A stretch of 5,943 nt of DNA from Bacillota bacterium (GTDB lineage: Bacteria > Bacillota_A > Clostridia > Lachnospirales > Lachnospiraceae). Shown here in pieces: positions 1 to 5,268 of this stretch. Position numbers and translations under genes: made by a program. The notes beneath the pieces were generated by a model, which was given only the letters and a program-made list of their open reading frames with translations, did no database searches and was not told where the DNA came from. The stretch's first letter is position 1; each line of letters opens with the position of its first letter. The DNA is taken from contig JAEZTQ010000109.1 in NCBI GenBank assembly GCA_023443625.1, positions 1 to 5,943 on the forward strand, read 5' to 3'.

Positions 1-1653
1 TGGGATTCTGATTCAAAAAAAAGCCGCACAAAAACAATCCAATCTATTGGCTTTCTTGATGAGCTTGAAAAAGAGTTCGATGACCCAATTTCACATTTTA
101 CTGCTATTGCAAACCAAATGGATGAAGACAGAAAGCAGGATAATGCTGCTTACACATTTTCAATCAATAAACAGGATGCTCTTCCTGTTGGTACAGATAA
201 CGTAAAGAACTTTGGCTATGCTGCATTTTCTTCCATATATCACGATCTTGGTATCCATACTTTTTTTAAGAATCGTCAACGCCATACAAAGAACGGCTTC
301 GATGCAAATGTTATTATGCAGATGCTTGCCTATTCCAGACTACTTTATCCAGCCTCTAAAAAATCCTCTTTTGAAAACCGTAGTCGTTTCTTTGAAAAAA
401 TAGATTACTCTTTGGATGACGTTTATCGGTGTCTTTCTCTGTTTAATAGGCAGAAAGAAAATCTCCAGTTATGGCTTAACGATAAGATAAAAGAACTTTA
501 CAAAAGAGATACAAACTTGATTTATTACGATGTTACAAACTATTATTTCGAAACAGATAAGATGGATGATTTCAAGACAAAAGGCTTGTCAAAGGAACAC
601 CGTACAAATCCCATCGTTCAAATGGGACTATTTATGGATAACAAGGGTATTCCTATCACTTACGAATTGTTCCCTGGAAACACAAATGATTGCTTGACCT
701 ACAGACCTAATTTATCTAGGATTAAAAAGGATTTTAATTTAGGTCGTGTAATTACCGTGGCTGACAAAGGAATGACTACTGGTGACAACATCTGGTTTAC
801 AAAGACTACCCCAACCAAGGATGGTTATGTATTTAGTATGTCTGTACGTGGTGCAGATAAGGAACTAAAATCGTATGTACTGGATGATTCAGATTACGAG
901 TGGTTAGGTGATGAATATAAGCGTAAATCACGAAGATATCCACGTACCATTCAAGTAACAGCAACTAATGGTAAGAAAATCAAAAAAGTGGTAGACGAAA
1001 AACAGGTTGTGTTTTACAGCGAAAAGTATGCTAAGCGTGCAAAAGCAGAAAGAGAAGCAGCTTTAGCAAAGGCTAAAGATCTTGCCATGCATCCCGGGAA
1101 CTATACCCGTGCCACTTCCTATGGGGCTGCTAAATATGTTAAGAAGGTAGATTTTGATAAAGAAACCGGAGAAATCCTAAAAGCATCTTCCATCCTTGAA
1201 ATAGATGAGAAAAAGCTCAAGGAAGAAGAAGCGCTAGATGGATATTATGTGATTGTTACTAGCGAGATGAACGAATCTGATGACCGCATCATTGAGATTT
1301 ATAGAGGGTTATGGAAAATCGAAGAATCCTTCCGAGTGACCAAAAGCGAACTTGAAGCCAGACCTGTCTATGTATGGACAAGGGAACATATTGAAGCTCA
1401 TTTCCTTATTTGCTTTGTTGCTCTTACACTGGCACGCATTTTGGAAATGAAGACAGAAGGAAAATATAGCATTGGAAAACTACTAGATTCCATGTCACAG
1501 GCTAATTGTATTCATGTGAATGAAAACCTTTACCTTTTCAGCTATTATGATGAAGTATTAGAATGGATTAGCGAGAAAACCGGCATAAAATTCAACCATA
1601 AAATACTTTCGCTTAGAGAAATAAAAAAAATTTTAGGATCAACTAAAAAATAA
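1..1653 (+). CDS. IS1634-family (IS4-like DDE) transposase, 5' end outside the window
   Basis: Transposase catalysing cut-and-paste movement of an insertion sequence. The frame is open from base 1 (WDSDSKKSRTKT...), so the ATG at 118 is internal and the true start lies upstream; 550 residues are visible, while relatives are usually somewhat under 600. Counting from base 1, the catalytic DDE residues are probably D177 (in YYDVTNYY), D255 (in VADKG) and E441 (in YRGLWKIEESFRVTKSELEA). The last matches the Y-x2-R-x3-E-x6-K signature of IS4-like enzymes, except that the R position is L. The long stretch between the second D and the E, with a lysine-rich segment around residues 335-365, fits the beta-strand insertion domain of this group. 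No frameshift or stop is visible, so the enzyme may be functional. It runs convergently with the minus-strand gene pair at 1921-2528. Confidence 0.9.
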   Translation, partial: WDSDSKKSRTKTIQSIGFLDELEKEFDDPISHFTAIANQMDEDRKQDNAAYTFSINKQDALPVGTDNVKNFGYAAFSSIYHDLGIHTFFKNRQRHTKNGFDANVIMQMLAYSRLLYPASKKSSFENRSRFFEKIDYSLDDVYRCLSLFNRQKENLQLWLNDKIKELYKRDTNLIYYDVTNYYFETDKMDDFKTKGLSKEHRTNPIVQMGLFMDNKGIPITYELFPGNTNDCLTYRPNLSRIKKDFNLGRVITVADKGMTTGDNIWFTKTTPTKDGYVFSMSVRGADKELKSYVLDDSDYEWLGDEYKRKSRRYPRTIQVTATNGKKIKKVVDEKQVVFYSEKYAKRAKAEREAALAKAKDLAMHPGNYTRATSYGAAKYVKKVDFDKETGEILKASSILEIDEKKLKEEEALDGYYVIVTSEMNESDDRIIEIYRGLWKIEESFRVTKSELEARPVYVWTREHIEAHFLICFVALTLARILEMKTEGKYSIGKLLDSMSQANCIHVNENLYLFSYYDEVLEWISEKTGIKFNHKILSLREIKKILGSTKK

Positions 1654-1687
1654 GTTTTTACACTACAACTTTGTGACAAAACAGAAA

Positions 1688-1739
1688 ACCCGCCATCCTG
1701 CATATTTACTGGGCTGACGGGTATTTTTTATCGTTTTTT
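1688..1739 (+). terminator. Rho-independent terminator of the transposase gene
   Basis: About 35 bp after the transposase stop, ACCCGCCATCCT pairs with GGGCTGACGGGT. The stem has 12 positions with two mismatches and a loop of about 11 nt. It is followed by ATTTTTTATCGTTTTTT. It lies inside the presumed IS end and faces the converging minus-strand genes. Confidence 0.75.
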
Positions 1740-1920
1740 GCTGCAAAACTCAGGGTATAACTGATGAGTAATTCCTTGTCAATATATTTTTATAGAAAAT
1801 AATTGTTTACATATATGTTTGATATATTATCCTGGATATCCACTCATATGTCTATCCATAATCTCAAAAAAAAGAAGCGATTGATACATAAAACCCTGAC
1901 TCAATATCTTCTTATAAAAA

Positions 1921-2097
1921 CTACTCGGTTACACATCTTCCTTTTAAAATAGATGAATTGGGATCGTGCTTTTTATAGTTTTTATTGATTGAAGTATCAC
2001 TGTGATTAGCATAACAGTATGTACATTTTAGCCTATTGATAAACCAATCCGAATAAAAACTTGGAATATCCGTTCGTCTTGAAGCTGATAGAATCAT
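1921..2097 (-). pseudogene. DUF1848 family gene with a large in-frame internal deletion
   Basis: The 58-codon remnant begins MILSASRRTDIPSFYSDWF, the characteristic N-terminus of DUF1848 proteins. After residue 24 (INRLK) it passes directly into CTYCYANHSD...NYKKHDPNSS, the family's C-terminal Cys-containing block. Family members are normally around 300 residues, so about 240 residues are missing while the reading frame is kept. The start at 2097 is preferred over an in-frame ATG at 2136, because it matches the family start and has GAGGGAG 6-7 nt upstream. That Shine-Dalgarno overlaps the TGA of the upstream VOC gene (11-nt gap), so the pair was translationally coupled. The function of DUF1848 is not established; the CxYCYAN block recalls metal-cluster proteins. 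The product here is probably inactive. Confidence 0.8.
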
Positions 2098-2108
2098 TGG
2101 AATCTCCC

Positions 2109-2528
2109 TCAAGTTGTTTCCGTCATTAATCCCCATCGGAAACCAAATTTATCAATGATTGATGCCATACAGGAACTGTAAGTCGTACTACGCAGGGGAT
2201 ATATTACAGTACCTTCCTCAACTAATAATTCATATGCAAGCTTCACTTCTTCATCTGTGTCAAAGGTAATTGTCATAAATTCTGAAACACTTTCCGTAAG
2301 ATCATAATCAAATTCATCAGCCAGCATTAGCCTCTGATTACCTATGAGTATTTCAGAATGATATATCATATTCTTTTGCACATTCGTTAGCTGTTTATTA
2401 TAGTCTTTGCTATCCGCATCTGCATAGCGCATAAGAAATGTAACCTTTGCATCAAATGCTTTCTTATACATACTTATGGCTTCTTCACATTGTCCCTTAA
2501 AGTGTAAGGTCGGTGTTACAATTGGCAT
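2109..2528 (-). CDS. VOC/PhnB-like glyoxalase-fold protein
   Basis: A 139-residue cytoplasmic protein of the vicinal oxygen chelate superfamily, in the PhnB / '3-demethylubiquinone-9 3-methyltransferase' domain group. Recognisable landmarks are PTLHFKGQCEEAISMYKKAF at residues 6-25, the dimer-type strand HSEILIGNQRLMLAD near 57-71, and the C-terminal DKFGFRWGLM near 127-136, corresponding to the usual D-x-F-G-x-x-W. Length is typical for the group and the frame is intact. Members are often annotated as glyoxalase or bleomycin-resistance-like, but their substrates are mostly unknown, so no specific reaction is assigned. The start is supported by AGGAGG about 7 nt upstream. It is the first gene of a two-gene unit with the truncated DUF1848 gene. 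Confidence 0.9.
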   Translation of the reverse strand: MPIVTPTLHFKGQCEEAISMYKKAFDAKVTFLMRYADADSKDYNKQLTNVQKNMIYHSEILIGNQRLMLADEFDYDLTESVSEFMTITFDTDEEVKLAYELLVEEGTVIYPLRSTTYSSCMASIIDKFGFRWGLMTETT

Positions 2529-2552
2529 ATGACTCCTCCTCTGTCATGTTGT

Positions 2553-2581
2553 TCTTTATTTATCTTTTTTATTTCAGTCAA
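2553..2581 (-). promoter_or_regulatory. Candidate promoter of the VOC gene (weak)
   Basis: On the minus strand TTGACT (2576-2581) is separated by 17 nt from TAAAGA (2553-2558), about 25 nt before the start codon. The -35 is good and the -10 is poor, so this is only the best candidate seen. Confidence 0.25.
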
Positions 2582-2752
2582 CTTAATTCCATATACTTGT
2601 TTCATGCTAATGTTATTAAATAATTTTATAACTTTACTCATTATATCTACTATATCCAACTGATTGGGTTGAATATTTTGCTAGAGATAATATTACCATA
2701 TTATTCTAACCCCAACAATAGTATCCCTGTTCATATTTATATTAAAGATATT
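2582..2752. other. AT-rich intergenic stretch with alternative hairpins
   Basis: No gene is visible between the VOC gene and the tRNA-Pro tail array. The stretch contains an imperfect inverted repeat at 2664-2715 (TTGGGTTGAATA against TATTC-T-AACCCC-AA, 12 pairs with two bulges). A perfect inner inverted repeat, ATAATAT-TACC-ATATTAT at 2687-2704, overlaps it and would be an alternative fold. No T tract follows, so it is not called a terminator. Confidence 0.4.
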
Positions 2753-2770
2753 GTGATTTACTTCATAAAT

Positions 2771-2818
2771 AAAAAATCAAGGCAAAAAGATTGAGCTGCT
2801 TCAAATCCTTTTGCCTCA
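2771..2818 (-). terminator. Tail hairpin C (distal unit)
   Basis: This is the most diverged and best-paired unit. On the minus strand, TGAGGC plus AAAAGGAT pairs with ATCTTTTT plus GCCTTG. The helix is about 17 bp with a few G-T pairs and one bulged T, a loop of about six nt and a following run of six T. It looks like a genuine rho-independent terminator and may be the original terminator of the tRNA transcript. Confidence 0.7.
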
Positions 2819-2853
2819 GTTATATTAATTAACTTTGATTTATTACATAAAAT

Positions 2854-2902
2854 AAAAAATCGAAGCGATTTAATTTGAACAAGTTCAAATCTTTTGCCTC
2901 GA
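2854..2902 (-). terminator. Tail hairpin B (middle unit)
   Basis: On the minus strand TCGAGGC pairs with GCTTCGA (one G-T pair). An internal loop of 5-6 nt follows, then ATTTGAA pairs with TTCAAAT around a CTTG tetraloop. TTTTTT follows. It differs from unit A at three of 43 positions, and the stem change leaves a wobble pair rather than a mismatch. Confidence 0.6.
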
Positions 2903-2934
2903 TTATATTAATTAACTGATTTATTACATAAAAT

Positions 2935-2983
2935 AAAAAATCGAGGCGATTTAATTTGAACGGGTTCAAATCTTTTGCCTCGA
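2935..2983 (-). terminator. Tail hairpin A (unit next to the tRNA)
   Basis: On the minus strand TCGAGGC pairs perfectly with GCCTCGA. An internal loop of 5-6 nt follows, then ATTTGAA pairs with TTCAAAT around a CCCG tetraloop; TTTTTT follows. The 3' arm ends with the same CGCCTCGA as the tRNA, including the discriminator A. It may act as terminator or as an acceptor/T-arm-like minihelix. Confidence 0.6.
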
Positions 2984-3023
2984 TTATATTAATTAACTTT
3001 GATTTATTACATAAAATAAAAAA

Positions 3024-3098
3024 TCGAGGCGACAAGATTTGAACTTGCGACCTCTGCGTCCCTAACGCAGCGCTCTAGCCAAGCTGAGCCACGCCTCG
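3024..3098 (-). tRNA. tRNA-Pro (anticodon AGG)
   Basis: A complete 75-nt cloverleaf can be folded by eye. The acceptor is CGAGGCG/CGCCTCG, the D arm GCTC-AGCTTGGCTA-GAGC, the anticodon arm CTGCG-TTAGGGA-CGCAG, the variable loop AGGTC, the T arm GCAAG-TTCAAAT-CTTGT and the discriminator A. Loop positions 34-36 read AGG, followed by G37, as in other proline tRNAs. C1-G72 and A73 also fit bacterial proline tRNAs. CCA is not encoded. The AGG anticodon is unusual in bacteria, where CCN codons are normally read by TGG, GGG and CGG tRNAs; A34 might be deaminated to inosine. The gene is followed at once by six T residues and by the tail-repeat array. Confidence 0.95.
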
Positions 3099-3147
3099 AT
3101 ATAACTGCAATCTTAAAACATTCTCTCCTGCTCAAGACAGCAAAGTT

Positions 3148-3177
3148 ATTATATTACGAGATACTAGCATTTGTCAA
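3148..3177 (-). promoter_or_regulatory. Consensus promoter of tRNA-Pro
   Basis: TTGACA (3172-3177) and TATAAT (3148-3153) both match the sigma-A consensus at all six positions, with an 18-nt spacer. They lie about 50 nt ahead of the mature tRNA 5' end, giving a leader of roughly 40 nt. Such a strong promoter fits a stable-RNA gene and would also drive transcription into the tail array. Confidence 0.85.
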
Positions 3178-3206
3178 CCAAAAGATTATGTTTTTATTTG
3201 GAAGCC

Positions 3207-3482
3207 TTACCGATTATCATTATCCAAATAATCCGGTATACCATCTCCGTCTTGATCCAGATGCTCCATAGTATCTGGAATTCCGTTGTAATTTAGATCA
3301 TTCATATTATGATGCATCATCTGATTCATAAAGTCATCTTGATTATCCTGATTAGTAAAATTGTTATTTCTATATTTATTGTTGCCTTGATTATGGAGTA
3401 CAACTGCAATAATCAATACAACAAAGAAAATAACAAACACAGCAAATCCCATTAATAGAAAAGAAACTATTCTAATAGACAT
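3207..3482 (-). CDS. Small membrane-anchored protein with EF-hand/TSP3-like calcium motifs
   Basis: A 91-residue protein. Residues 5-29 form one hydrophobic segment (IVSFLLMGFAVFVIFFVVLI and on), a likely signal anchor. Residues 31-61 are an Asn/Gln/Met-rich linker. Residues 62-73 (DLNYNGIPDTME) match the 12-residue EF-hand/dockerin loop spacing with D62, N64, N66, G67 and E73. Residues 76-89 (DQDGDGIPDYLDND) match a thrombospondin type 3 repeat. Calcium binding and an extracytoplasmic C-terminus are inferred from these motifs; the specific function is unknown. The start has GGAG 8 nt upstream. It lies just ahead of the tRNA-Pro promoter, with no clear terminator between, and appears to be a single-gene unit. 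Confidence 0.8.
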   Translation of the reverse strand: MSIRIVSFLLMGFAVFVIFFVVLIIAVVLHNQGNNKYRNNNFTNQDNQDDFMNQMMHHNMNDLNYNGIPDTMEHLDQDGDGIPDYLDNDNR

Positions 3483-3509
3483 GAGGCTTTCTCCTAACTA
3501 TATTGTTTT

Positions 3510-3539
3510 ATAATACTCAATATAAAACACTTTATTCAA
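3510..3539 (-). promoter_or_regulatory. Candidate promoter of the small membrane protein gene
   Basis: On the minus strand TTGAAT (3534-3539) and TATTAT (3510-3515) are 18 nt apart, about 28 nt before the start codon. The -10 matches five of six consensus bases and the -35 four of six. Confidence 0.4.
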
Positions 3540-3620
3540 AATTGCAATGTTAGGTACCAATATATTCAAAAAATTAAAGAAATTAAATTTTTGACCGACT
3601 CTCTTCAAGGGGAAACTCAA

Positions 3621-3662
3621 AAGAAAAAACCACACTAAGGTAATCAACAAAAGCCTTTAGTG
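3621..3662 (-). terminator. Rho-independent terminator of the alcohol dehydrogenase gene
   Basis: On the minus strand CACTAAAGG pairs with CCTTAGTG (eight pairs, one bulged A) around a 13-nt loop. TGG and TTTTTTCTTTT follow. It begins 57 nt after the dehydrogenase stop and separates that gene from the membrane protein gene. Confidence 0.75.
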
Positions 3663-3718
3663 CAGTCTTTTCTTTAAGTAAAGTTCATAAAACAAAAAAA
3701 TGAGATGTTCGTTAAAAT

Positions 3719-4780
3719 TTAATCAACAAGAACGATGGGTTTGATCAGATCCGCAGGCTTTTTGACCATTAGATCAAATGCTGGCTCAATAGAATCAAGT
3801 CCTTTAAATCTATGGGTAATCAACAGGGAGGGATCCACACGCCCATACTGAACCATAGCAAGCAGTCTTTCCATTCTCTTTCTGCCACCAGGGCACAAAC
3901 CGCCTTTGATGGTCTTGTGCGCCAAGAATCCAGCGATGTACATATTATTGATAACCATGTTGGTTTCACCGGTGATGACATCAAGCATACCGATGTTTCC
4001 ATAGCCAAACCTCGCCACAGCCACAGCATTGTTAAGAGCTTCCATTCCACCTCCGGCAACGATGCAGGCATCGGCGCCCTTGCCTCCGGTCAGCTCCATT
4101 ATTTGCTCAACGAGATTTCCGTCCTTGTAATTTAGAACCTCTGTTGCACCATATTCTTTCGCAATCCTAACACATTCAGGTCTACTACCAGTTGCTATGA
4201 TACGTGCTGCGCCGCTCAATTTTGCACCAGCTACAGCCATCAATCCCACCGGCCCAATTCCAAATACAACAACGGTATCACCAAACTTAACCTCCGCCAG
4301 TTCAGAGCCATAGAAACCTGTGGTCATCATGTCAACAACCATACAAGCCTGCTCAATGGATACTCCTGCTGGAAGATGCGCAAGGTTCATGTCTGCAGAT
4401 CGTACTTTGATCTGATCCGCAAACGTTCCATCCTCATAGGATGAGAAGTTGATGGCGGTAAAAATTCCTCCTGCATCTTGATGGGTTCCATCTTGTATAT
4501 CAGGGTGCTTCCATGTCGGTGTTGTACATGGAATAACAACCGTATCACCAACCTTAAAATCTTTTACATTAGAGCCTGCCTCAATGATCTGGCCAATAGA
4601 CTCATGACCAAGGATTCGATTCTTTAGATGCTCTCCTTCACTCTCCATTGCGGAGTGGACATCTGAGGAGCAGGGTGCCAGCGCCAACGGACGGCAGATT
4701 ACATCATCTGAGCCGCACACATAGTCGGGTTTTTCCATCCAACCAACTTTTCCTCTCTCGAATACGCCAAAACCTTTCAT
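3719..4780 (-). CDS. adh: NADP-dependent secondary (isopropanol-type) alcohol dehydrogenase
   Basis: A zinc-dependent medium-chain dehydrogenase of 353 residues that interconverts secondary alcohols and ketones, such as isopropanol and acetone, in the cytoplasm. It aligns without numbering shifts to the C. beijerinckii / Thermoanaerobacter enzymes. Catalytic zinc ligands C37, H59 and D150 are present, with E60 beside them. The Rossmann motif is G174-I-G-P-V-G179. The NADP-selecting residues G198, S199, R200 and Y218 are all conserved, arguing for NADP(H) over NAD(H). The structural-zinc cysteine cluster is absent, as in those relatives. The start is set by AAGGAGG 10 nt upstream; a second ATG between them is out of frame and too close to the ribosome binding site. 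It is monocistronic, with its own promoter and terminator. The natural substrate is not proven. Confidence 0.93.
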   Translation of the reverse strand: MKGFGVFERGKVGWMEKPDYVCGSDDVICRPLALAPCSSDVHSAMESEGEHLKNRILGHESIGQIIEAGSNVKDFKVGDTVVIPCTTPTWKHPDIQDGTHQDAGGIFTAINFSSYEDGTFADQIKVRSADMNLAHLPAGVSIEQACMVVDMMTTGFYGSELAEVKFGDTVVVFGIGPVGLMAVAGAKLSGAARIIATGSRPECVRIAKEYGATEVLNYKDGNLVEQIMELTGGKGADACIVAGGGMEALNNAVAVARFGYGNIGMLDVITGETNMVINNMYIAGFLAHKTIKGGLCPGGRKRMERLLAMVQYGRVDPSLLITHRFKGLDSIEPAFDLMVKKPADLIKPIVLVD

Positions 4781-4824
4781 ATTTCATATGCCTCCTTAGA
4801 ATTAGTATCAATGTTGCCTATATT

Positions 4825-4853
4825 ATTCTAACAATTAGTCATATAAAAAGCAA
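4825..4853 (-). promoter_or_regulatory. Candidate promoter of the alcohol dehydrogenase gene
   Basis: On the minus strand TTGCTT (4848-4853) and TAGAAT (4825-4830) are separated by exactly 17 nt, about 45 nt before the start codon. The -10 matches five of six consensus bases. No sigma-54 type element was seen. The rest of 4854-4980 is AT-rich with no gene recognised. Confidence 0.45.
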
Positions 4854-4984
4854 TAAAATAAAGTTATTTTTTTAACAAAGATTATTGAAATACGGTCACA
4901 TTCATAAGAAACCCGAGAAGAAGTCATCGGATAAGCTTGCGTTGTATATATAGTAATTAGCAATAAAATTGTCTCAACGACGCT

Positions 4985-5006
4985 AAAAAAGCACTATTTC
5001 GGGTGC
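4985..5006 (-). terminator. Decayed tRNA-Thr terminator (copy 1)
   Basis: On the minus strand GCAC-CCGAAATA-GTGC is followed by six T. Compared with copy 2, the two inner base pairs are lost through uncompensated changes in both arms, leaving a 4-bp stem. It is probably weak. Confidence 0.4.
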
Positions 5007-5061
5007 CTCAGTCTTATCATTATTATCTCTCAAAGCCTTGTATTATCTAGCTTTCCCATTA

Positions 5062-5098
5062 AGCTGCCAACGGGAATCGAACCCGTGACCTCCACCTT
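5062..5098 (-). pseudogene. tRNA-Thr fragment (3' half only)
   Basis: On the minus strand AAGGTGG, the variable loop AGGTC, the T arm ACGGG-TTCGATT-CCCGT, the acceptor strand TGGCAGC and discriminator T are present. Upstream the sequence is ATAGTATTACC, which does not form the anticodon loop or any 5' half. It is a non-functional 37-nt remnant, identical to the same part of the tRNA at 5904-5943. Confidence 0.85.
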
Positions 5099-5169
5099 TG
5101 GTAATACTATTTAATTAAATCCAACTTAATTTCAAACTTCTTTCTTTAGCGGTTAAATTCATATTCGAC

Positions 5170-5204
5170 TTTACATTTATTGTAAATTAGTATATTCTTA
5201 TAAT
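5170..5204 (+). promoter_or_regulatory. Candidate promoter with an overlapping inverted repeat
   Basis: TTTACA (5170-5175) is a near-consensus -35. Candidate -10 boxes are TATATT (5191-5196, 15-nt spacer) and TATAAT (5199-5204, 23-nt spacer), neither at ideal distance. The -35 is half of a perfect inverted repeat, TTTACA-TTTAT-TGTAAA (5170-5186), which could be a repressor operator. It lies 65-100 nt ahead of the secreted-protein gene. Confidence 0.35.
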
Positions 5205-5268
5205 CAGTATAGTTCAAAAATATGGTGTAGCTTTTATAAAATTTATATGCTAAAAGGAGGATCTGTTT

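Larger units (their letters stand above)
1..1754 (+). mobile_element. Right part of an IS1634-like insertion sequence
   Basis: The transposase plus about 100 bp of downstream DNA form the right portion of an IS. The probable right end is the stretch TTTTTTGCTGCAAAACTCAG near 1734-1753, a plausible terminal inverted repeat just beyond the terminator. The left end is not in the window, so neither the inverted repeat nor a target duplication can be confirmed. The exact boundary is an inference. Confidence 0.5.
2753..3023 (-). repeat. Tandem array of three ~82-bp units repeating the 3' tail of tRNA-Pro
   Basis: Downstream of tRNA-Pro, a spacer of 38-41 bp alternates with a hairpin of 42-43 bp, three times, followed by a partial fourth spacer. 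Hairpins start at 2941, 2860 and 2777, and the tRNA 3' end is at 3024, giving periods of 83, 81 and 83. The spacers are almost identical (TTATATTAATTAACTTTGAT and onward on the plus strand), differing by 1-2 nt in length; the fourth is shorter and diverged. The 3' arm of hairpins A and B resembles the last ~21 nt of the tRNA (GTTCAAAT...CGCCTCGA) and the 5' arm is its inverted complement. Each hairpin is followed by TTTTTTATTT, exactly as the tRNA is. Confidence 0.9.
4983..5098 (-). repeat. Direct repeat copy 1 (tRNA-Thr 3' half plus decayed terminator)
   Basis: It is identical to copy 2 (5825-5940) at 108 of 116 positions by direct alignment. The tRNA-derived 37 bp are identical, and all eight differences lie in the trailing DNA and terminator. 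Similarity stops at 5098, exactly where the anticodon loop would begin. Confidence 0.92.

Noticed and set aside
212..403. 63-codon open frame inside the transposase
   Set aside because: It is in another frame of a well-supported coding region, with no ribosome binding site or family resemblance.
118..1653. Taking the ATG at 118 as the transposase start
   Set aside because: The same frame is open back to base 1 with family-like sequence (KSRTKTIQSIGFLDELEKEF), and no ribosome binding site precedes 118.
2777..2983. CRISPR array reading of the ~82-bp repeats
   Set aside because: The spacers between hairpins are nearly identical to each other rather than unique, the repeat unit includes tRNA sequence, and no cas gene is present.
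2829..3035. A 68-codon minus-strand open frame with an internal amino-acid repeat across the tRNA-Pro tail array
   Set aside because: It overlaps the tRNA 3' end, its repeats simply mirror the 82-bp DNA units, no ribosome binding site was seen, and the first codons lie in the tRNA. It is best read as a by-product of the array, although the E. coli tyrT repeats are a reminder to check for translation.
3812..4135. Plus-strand and alternative-frame open frames inside the dehydrogenase gene (3812-4135, 3820-4071, 4648-4875)
   Set aside because: All lie over a fully conserved dehydrogenase coding sequence and have no recognisable protein features or start signals.
4781..4980. Sigma-54 promoter or riboswitch ahead of the dehydrogenase
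   Set aside because: GGCAAC near the -10 region does not have the GG-N10-GC spacing of a -24/-12 promoter, and no conserved leader structure was recognised.
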